Assembly (NCBI GenBank): GCA_029378245.1
Contig: JARKIF010000005.1
Coordinates: 806,001-870,000 of the forward strand
Source: Roridomyces roridus
Taxonomy: Eukaryota; Basidiomycota; Agaricomycetes; Agaricales; Mycenaceae
Length of the DNA stretch: 64,000 nucleotides
Reading direction: 5' to 3'
The notes under the pieces are model-generated. The model was not told the DNA's origin. It ran no database searches and saw only the letters and a list, made by a program, of their open reading frames with translations. Made by a program: the position numbers and the translations under genes. Of this stretch, positions 58,488 through 64,000 are shown piece after piece; within the stretch, counting starts at the first letter, position 1; every line of letters begins with the position of its first letter.

Positions 58488-60617
58488 TTAATAATGGTCC
58501 GAAAACTCCTCCTCCGCCTCATTCCAGCCCAGTGTCGAAGGGGCGATTCCCAAACGCATCAGCATTGTACCCATCGTCTCTTTCGGTTTCTCCTCCTCCT
58601 CCTCCTCTGCAGTGGCGTGATCGGCATCATTGCTAGGTCGCAGAGACTTCAGTCGGTCTTGATTCTCTTGCCGCCAGAGTCTTCCGTCCAACCCCAAGAT
58701 TCTTCAAATTTCCTCTTCTCAGACCCTGACTCCTTCCCCCAATCGTCGCCACCCCCGACCTCGTTGTCTTTCACAAGTCCCCATACTTCCCATGCAACCT
58801 CCCTCCCGGCATCAGTCCACTTCTTCACCAGACCCTCCAACGTCTCCGCTTCTCCCTCTTTCTTGATCTTGATCGCCCGTTTCAATACCTGTACCTTGCT
58901 TTCCAAGGACTGAATAGTCGGCGTTGGGCGGACTGAGGGCAGCGATGCAGACACGGCCGACGAAAGGGGGGATTTGAACTGTCCTGCCGCTCGTTGAGTA
59001 CGATGTTTCTTCTTCAGATCCTCGATACGCGGTTGTTCGGCCGATGCTGTTTCCTGCTTCGGCGGCGGCGGAGAGGGTTCAGCTACCTTCGGCTTACTCA
59101 TGGCCGGAGAACGAAACGGCTTGACAAGAGTCATGCGCTGTAGCTTCTGAGATTGCAAGGTGGGCCGCTTGGGATTCGGTGGTGGAGTCGTGTTCTGGCC
59201 CAATTCTAGCCCACTCTGTTAGGAAGTCAGTATACTAAACTGTCATCCACAAGGAGATTTCGTACCTCTTCCTCGCGCTTTCTTTTCTTTGACATTTCTG
59301 CATCTTCACTGTCAGCTGTCGCCGCCGAGTTCAGAAGGGGTGTGGCGGCAACTTGTGAAATCTCCTCGAATTTAACCTCCGGTGTTTCTACCACGTTCGG
59401 AGATACCGTCTCGGAAGGCATGTCCTCCTCACAAGTCAAGGAAGAGGAAGCTATATGCGAGACGTTCGGCGGAGATGATGGCTCAGCAGGTTGCGGAGAG
59501 GGACTCGAGTGAACAATTTCCTCTGGCGATGGGCTCGAGCGTGGCAATGGTGGACTTGAACTCGGCAATGGACTAGAACTGAGGGGCGGTACTTCCAACG
59601 ACTAGACGAGGAAATGAGCTCCTTGAACTGCTATCTGAATTCACGTCACTTACCTCATCATTCTGCACGGGGGACGAGGAAGGGCTTGAAGTGGAAGTAA
59701 TGGGATCGGAATCATTTACGGTCATGGCTTGTTCATTGTAGAATGCGGTCTTGTGCGGAGACTCGAAAACGTCTTCTGGGTAGACAGAAGAATCGGACGC
59801 AGCGGGCGGAGAGGAAGAAAAGATATGGCTGGGGCTGGAGCTGGGTGGAGAAGAGCAAGCATCAGCCTCAAGCGGCATGGGTGTCAAGCCCACGGGCACG
59901 GCAGTGTTTGGAACAGGTGAGTTGGGAATGGAGTAAGTGGATGAGGTCAGCGGTTGGTCCTCTGGCATGAATAGCGACATGGGTGTCAAGCCCACTGGCA
60001 AGGTGGATACGACACTGTCTGGAACTCGTTCCGGGGAGTTGGGAATGGGGTGCATGTCGTACGTGGGTGGGGTTAGCGGTCGGTCCTCTGGGATGAATTC
60101 AGTCTCGGCTGCGAACAAATTATCAGCCATGTCGGGTGCGAGGACATCTGGAGCACTGGTGATAGCATTTTCGGAGGAAATTTCATCTTGGAGGGAAACG
60201 GTCTCAAACTCCATCGGAGCAGGGTCATCAAGCAATGGAGGAGGGAGTGAAGATAATGGAAGCAAGTCGATAGCAGACTAGTTATAGGAAATGAACGTCA
60301 GAAAAGATGAAAAGGAAATGCAGCTTACCTCTCGAGACGCGTCGTTTGACATGGAATCAGGTGGATTCTCTTCAATAGTCTGAGGAAGAGTCAGAACAAT
60401 GACAAGAGAGGGACGCGACGCGTACAGAAAGCTCGATGAGGTTAGTTGAAGCAGGCAAGGGACTTGGAGATGGAGCATGAATCGGAGTGGAGGGCTTGTT
60501 TCACGCGTCAGACGCGTCAAAGGAGCAAGTATGGGCATTAAATACTTCTGGAGGGGTCATGTCGCCAAAGCAGGGCCCGGAAAAGAGGTTTGCAGTGAAG
60601 GAGGGTGTTTGGGACAT
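58488..60617 (-). CDS. SFR1: Sfr1/Mei5 (Dds20) recombination mediator
   Basis: Partner of Swi5 that stimulates Rad51/Dmc1 strand exchange. The start at 60617 (MSQTPSFTANLFSGPCFG) is followed by an intron after MTPPE and PSTPIHAPSPSPLPASTNLI. A long disordered Ser/Pro region (59.2-60.3 kb) contains a duplicated PEDxPLT...IPNSP...VGLTPM block. KPFRSP and IEDLKKKHRTQRAAGQF precede the conserved coiled region SLESKVQVLKRAIKIKKEGE and LEGLVKKWTDAGREVAWEVW. The C-terminal motif GTMLMRLGIAPSTLGWNEAE fits the family. Between FEESWG and DRLKSLRPSND the frame changes; a 35-bp GT-AG intron (58658-58692) would fix it but is very short, so a frame error is also possible. Confidence 0.82.
59865..60097 (-). 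repeat. duplicated block in the SFR1 disordered region
   Basis: Two adjacent copies of a 35-40 residue block share PEDxPLTxxTY, IPNSP and PVGLTPM. The DNA copies retain stretches of near identity around the GGGTGTCAAGCCCAC segment, indicating a fairly recent duplication. Confidence 0.7.
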
Positions 60618-60726
60618 GACGGAAGAGGGAGACCTCTTTTTGGCCAACTTTGATATCCTTTGCGCGTTATACGCTACTAGGGCCAGACACGTTCCTCTCT
60701 CTCTCTCTCGACAGCCTGGCAGGTGG

Positions 60727-60733
60727 TATAAAA
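60727..60733 (+). promoter_or_regulatory. TATA box upstream of ARG8
   Basis: TATAAAA lies 46 bp before the ARG8 ATG, inside the 155-bp gap shared with the divergent SFR1 gene. Confidence 0.55.
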
Positions 60734-60772
60734 CCCAGGGTCGAGTCATTATCAATTTTTCGCTTGTGACCC

Positions 60773-62263
60773 ATGCATCGTACTCTGCGCGTCCCCGGAC
60801 TCGCTCGTCGGGCTCTGTCTTCGTCCGCTGCGACACCCTCAATAACACCCAAGACCCAGGCTCTCTTGGATCTCTCTGAGAACTACCTACTCCCTGTCTA
60901 CGCGCGGCCGTCGTTTGTGCTCTCACACGGTGTGGGCTCGTATGTCTACGACACTTCGGGCAAGCGCTATCTGGATTTTAGCGCTGGGATTGCAGTCAAC
61001 GCGCTCGGGCATGCAGATCAAGGGGTCGTGGAGGTGCGATGCGGTCTAGTCATATCCCGAACACTAAATGATCTTTTCGGCAGACACTAGCAAAACAGGC
61101 GGGAAAGCTACTACACACGAGTAATGTTTACCACAACGAATGGGCGCCGCAGCTGGCCGCATTACTGGTGCAGCTTACCCAACGTGAGGGCGGGCTTGGG
61201 TTTACGCCAAACACCTCAGTCGTTGGCGGTGCCAAGGTCTTCTTCTCAAACTCGGGGACGGAAGCCAATGAAGGCGCACTCAAAATTGCGCGCAAAGTCG
61301 GCAAGGATCGCGCCAAAGATGCAGGCGTTGACTCCAAGACGCGTATCGTGTGCTTTGAGGGAGGATTCCATGGACGCAGCATGGGGGCGCTCAGTGTGAC
61401 GACGAACCCGAAATACCAGGCTCCATTTGCCCCATTGCTACCCGGAATCGACGTAGGAACGCTCAATGATTTGGCTGGACTAGAGAAACTCGTGACAGGG
61501 GAAACCTGCGCCGTTATTGTCGAGCCCATTCAAGGTGAAGGCGGCATCAATGTGGCGAGCACCGAGTGGTTGGTGGCACTGCGTAAACGGTGCGACGCGG
61601 TCGGCGCCGTGCTCATCTTTGACGAGATCCAGGTTAGTTCAGATTCTACTCGGAGGTTTAGATGGTTGACAGTGCGTGCAGTGCGGACTGTATCGGACGG
61701 GAACGCTATGGGCGCATTCGACACTACCCGTCGAATGTCATCCCGATATTGTAACGATGGCAAAACCTCTTGCAAACGGTTACCCCATCGGGGCTGTTCT
61801 ATTGCGCGACGGGGTCGCGGCCACCATGACCGCAGGTGAGTGAAGGAAAGGATTTATACCATGGGTACTCATCACTGTAAATCAGGCACACACGGCACGA
61901 CGTTTGGGGGGTCGCCGCTGGCGTGTGCTATCGGGCACCATGTCCTCTCGCGGCTAGCAGAAGCCAAGACCGGGCAGCAGATCGCCGCGACGAACGTGTA
62001 CCTCAATAAACGGCTGGCAGAGTTACCGACTCGCTTCCCGGGCGTCTTGGAACCCACCATTCGGGGTCGTGGACTAATTCGTGGCCTCGGTTTCCTCGAT
62101 CCCACACATCCGGGAATTGTTGTGGATCTCGCACGGACGAAGGGGGTTTTCGTGCCTAACTGCGGGCAAGAATGTTCTCCGGTTGGTTCCCAGTTTGAAT
62201 GTAAACCTTCCCGAGGTCGATACCGCGATTGATGTGTTAGGAGAATGCATTGGGGACCTGTAA
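60773..62263 (+). CDS. ARG8: acetylornithine aminotransferase, frame broken near the 3' end
   Basis: Mitochondrial PLP enzyme of arginine synthesis. Starts MHRTLRVPGLARRALSSSAA (presequence), then LPVYARPSFVLSHGVGSYVY, RYLDFSAGIAVNALGH, and over an intron TLAKQAGKLLHTSNVYHNEW. Further: VFFSNSGTEANEGALKIARK, CFEGGFHGRSMGALSVT, VIVEPIQGEGGINVAS, LIFDEIQ, and across an intron CGLYRTGTLWAHSTLPVECH and DIVTMAKPLANGYPIGAVLL, with the PLP lysine in MAKPLANG. GTHGTTFGGSPLAC follows. After ARTKGVFV the frame shifts by one base (62151-62155); the other frame gives LTAGKNVLRLVPSLNVNLPE to GECIGDL, TAA 62261-62263. As written, translation would continue to 62232 with an unrelated tail. Confidence 0.9.
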
Positions 62264-62312
62264 TAGAACAGCGGTGTAGTGTAGCAGATTTGAAACAAAT
62301 CGACACCTCCTG

Positions 62313-62339
62313 ATTGGCTCGCCGCTTTCGGTATATATA
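62313..62339 (+). promoter_or_regulatory. CCAAT box (reverse) and TATA box of HEM1
   Basis: ATTGG (a reverse CCAAT box) at 62313-62317 and TATATATA at 62332-62339 lie 52 and 30 bp before the HEM1 ATG. CCAAT-binding HAP complexes are known to control yeast HEM1, so the site is a sensible candidate. Confidence 0.5.
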
Positions 62340-62368
62340 GGCAACAGGAATTTGAGGCCCTCGCAATC

Positions 62369-64000
62369 ATGGACAAGTTGTCTACCCTCACCCGTTTCAA
62401 GGCCTCTTGCCCCTTCCTCGGTCGCACTCAGACCGCCACTCTCCGCACCCTCTGCACCAATGCATCTCCTCGTTTCCCTTCCATCTCTGTCCTCACCGAA
62501 GCGGGCCACCAAGTGTCCCGTTATGGGCCCAGCGCTCAACGTTCGAGGCAAGGAGATGGTCGCGGGCTATGCTAGCGTAGCTGGTGTCAACGACGTGGCC
62601 CAGATTCACAAGGAGCAGGGCGTCAAGGTCCCTGCCGGTGCAACCATCGAGATGTGCCCCCATGCCTCCGCAGCACGTGCGGCCGCTCGGGTTGCTAACG
62701 ACCTTGCTTCAGCTGCCTCGAAAAAGGTCGAGTCTGCTAAAGCTGCCGCCGCTGCGGGTTGCCCATTCCACAAGGCCGGCGCTGCCATCCCTGTCGACCA
62801 TCCCCCCGTTCCCAAGGCAGCCGCCGCTACCGGGGCTGGCTTCAACTACGAGGGCTTCTATGTCAACGAGCTCGACAAGAAGCATCAGGACAAGTCGTAC
62901 CGATACTTTAACAATATCAATCGGCTTGCGTCCAGGTTCCCCATCGCTCACACGAGTGATGTCAAGGACGAGGTCCAGGTCTGGTGTTCAAACGACTACC
63001 TCGGCATGGGGAGCAACCCTGTAGTTGTCGAGACCATGCAGTATGTCTGTCCGCACTGTTGCGTCCCATCAGCTCATTTTGTTTCAGCCGAACCCTTGAC
63101 AAGTATGGTCACGGTGCCGGTGGTACCCGTAACATTGCGGGCAACGGTGCTATGCATCTGGGTCTCGAGCAGGAGCTCGCTTCCCTTCACCGCAAGCAAG
63201 CTGCGCTTGTCTTCTCCTCGTGCTACGTCGCCAACGACGCCACGCTCTCCACCCTCGGCACCAAGCTCCCCGGCTGCGTTTTCTTCTCGGACACCATGAA
63301 TCACGCCTCCATGATTCAAGGCATGCGCCATTCCCCCGCGAAACGGGTTCTCTTCAAGCACAACGATATGGCAGACCTCGAGAGCAAACTGGCACAGTAC
63401 CCCAAGGACACCCCGAAGATCATTGCGTTCGAGAGCGTCTACTCGATGTGCGGAAGCATTGGGCCGATCAAGGAGATTTGCGACCTGGCTGAAAAGTACG
63501 GAGCCCTGACTTTCCTGGATGAGGTAAGCCCTTTGCTATGCTGCCGCTCCCATTTGCTGACTCCAAATAGGTTCATGCTGTCGGCTTGTACGGACCCCGC
63601 GGCGCCGGCGTCGCAGAACACCTCGACTATGATGCGCACAAGGCAGCGGGCAACTCGCCCCATGCTATCAAGGGCACCGTCATGGACCGCGTCGACATTA
63701 TCACTGGCACTCTCGGCAAAGCATATGGCGCGGTTGGCGGCTACATTGCCGGCTTCTGATGATTTCGTCGACATGATCCGCTCGTACGCACCTGGTTTCA
63801 TCTTCACGACGTCTCTTCCTCCGGTCACCGTCGCTGGTGCACAGGCCAGCGTTGTTTACCAGAAAGAATACGTCGGGGACCGGCAGCTCAAACAGGTCAA
63901 CGTTCGCGAGGTCAAGCGCCGTTTTGCTGCCATCGACATCCCCGTTGTACCCGGTCCTTCTCACATCGTCCCTGTGCTCGTCGGTGACGCCGCGCTCGCC
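62369..64000 (+). CDS. HEM1: 5-aminolevulinate synthase, partial, with two single-base frame breaks
   Basis: First enzyme of heme synthesis, mitochondrial, PLP-dependent. [20 protein letters not shown] opens a presequence of about 120 residues with four Cys-Pro motifs (SCPF, KCPV, MCPH, GCPF). The frame breaks at about 62500-62505; dropping one base gives [18 protein letters not shown]. The catalytic domain follows: [29 protein letters not shown], then over an intron [69 protein letters not shown] and [16 protein letters not shown] with the PLP lysine. A second break at 63754-63755 makes a premature TGA; removing one T restores [20 protein letters not shown]. The gene runs off the window. Confidence 0.9.

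Noticed and set aside
62151..62180. A 25-bp intron (GTTTTC...CAAG, with CTAAC) to explain the ARG8 frame break
   Set aside because: Too short for a spliceosomal intron, and it would delete the conserved LTAGK segment.

Overview
The window is nuclear DNA of a filamentous basidiomycete, most likely an Agaricomycete. Genes carry many very short GT-AG introns (about 40-60 bp). Two families expanded in Agaricomycetes are present (DUF6534 membrane proteins, DUF6699). The rest is a fungal housekeeping set: Mrc1, Tho2, Vfa1, Cwc21, Hbs1, Cox15, Arg8 and Hem1. All gene models were assembled by eye, joining exons by reading frame, splice signals and family motifs, so internal exon borders are approximate while most starts and stops were read directly. 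I saw no transposon, CRISPR array, rRNA or tRNA.

Layout. 0.1-5.5 kb: alpha/beta hydrolase (-), DUF6534 protein (+), tafazzin (-), small membrane protein (+). 5.6-16.1 kb, all minus: Mrc1, DUF6699 protein, CAX-type cation/proton exchanger, UNC93-like transporter. 16.7-30.8 kb: Tho2 (+), GTP cyclohydrolase I (-), ABC transporter (+), amino-acid permease (+). 31-37 kb: candidate small gene, GatF/Gta3-like (-) with mS34-like (+), ACBP/Atg37-like (+), class III alcohol dehydrogenase (-), Vfa1 (+). 37.4-47.6 kb: RGG protein (+), proteasome alpha6 (+), Cox15 (-), BolA-like protein (+), METTL21-type methyltransferase (-), Rad51D-like protein (+), CBM48 protein (+). 47.6-64 kb: Hbs1 (-), mitochondrial SSB (+), Cwc21 (-), Cld1/ABHD4-5-like hydrolase (-), METTL3/Ime4 (-), unknown mitochondrial-like protein (+), Sfr1/Mei5 (-), Arg8 (+) and the start of Hem1 (+), cut by the window edge.

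The region is very compact. Several divergent pairs share 25-155 bp between start codons, and one pair of start codons overlaps. Mitochondrial functions recur (tafazzin, GatF-like, mS34-like, Cox15, BolA3-like, SSB, Arg8, Hem1), as do replication and recombination functions (Mrc1, Rad51D-like, Sfr1) and RNA functions (Tho2, Hbs1, Cwc21, METTL3).

Most interesting are: the Hbs1 locus, whose long central exon looks like a built-in Ski7-like module with its own stop codon if the next intron is retained; the METTL3 / unknown / Sfr1 trio, with overlapping start codons and abutting stop codons; and a cluster of single-base frame breaks in ARG8 and HEM1 that probably reflect sequence errors but need checking.
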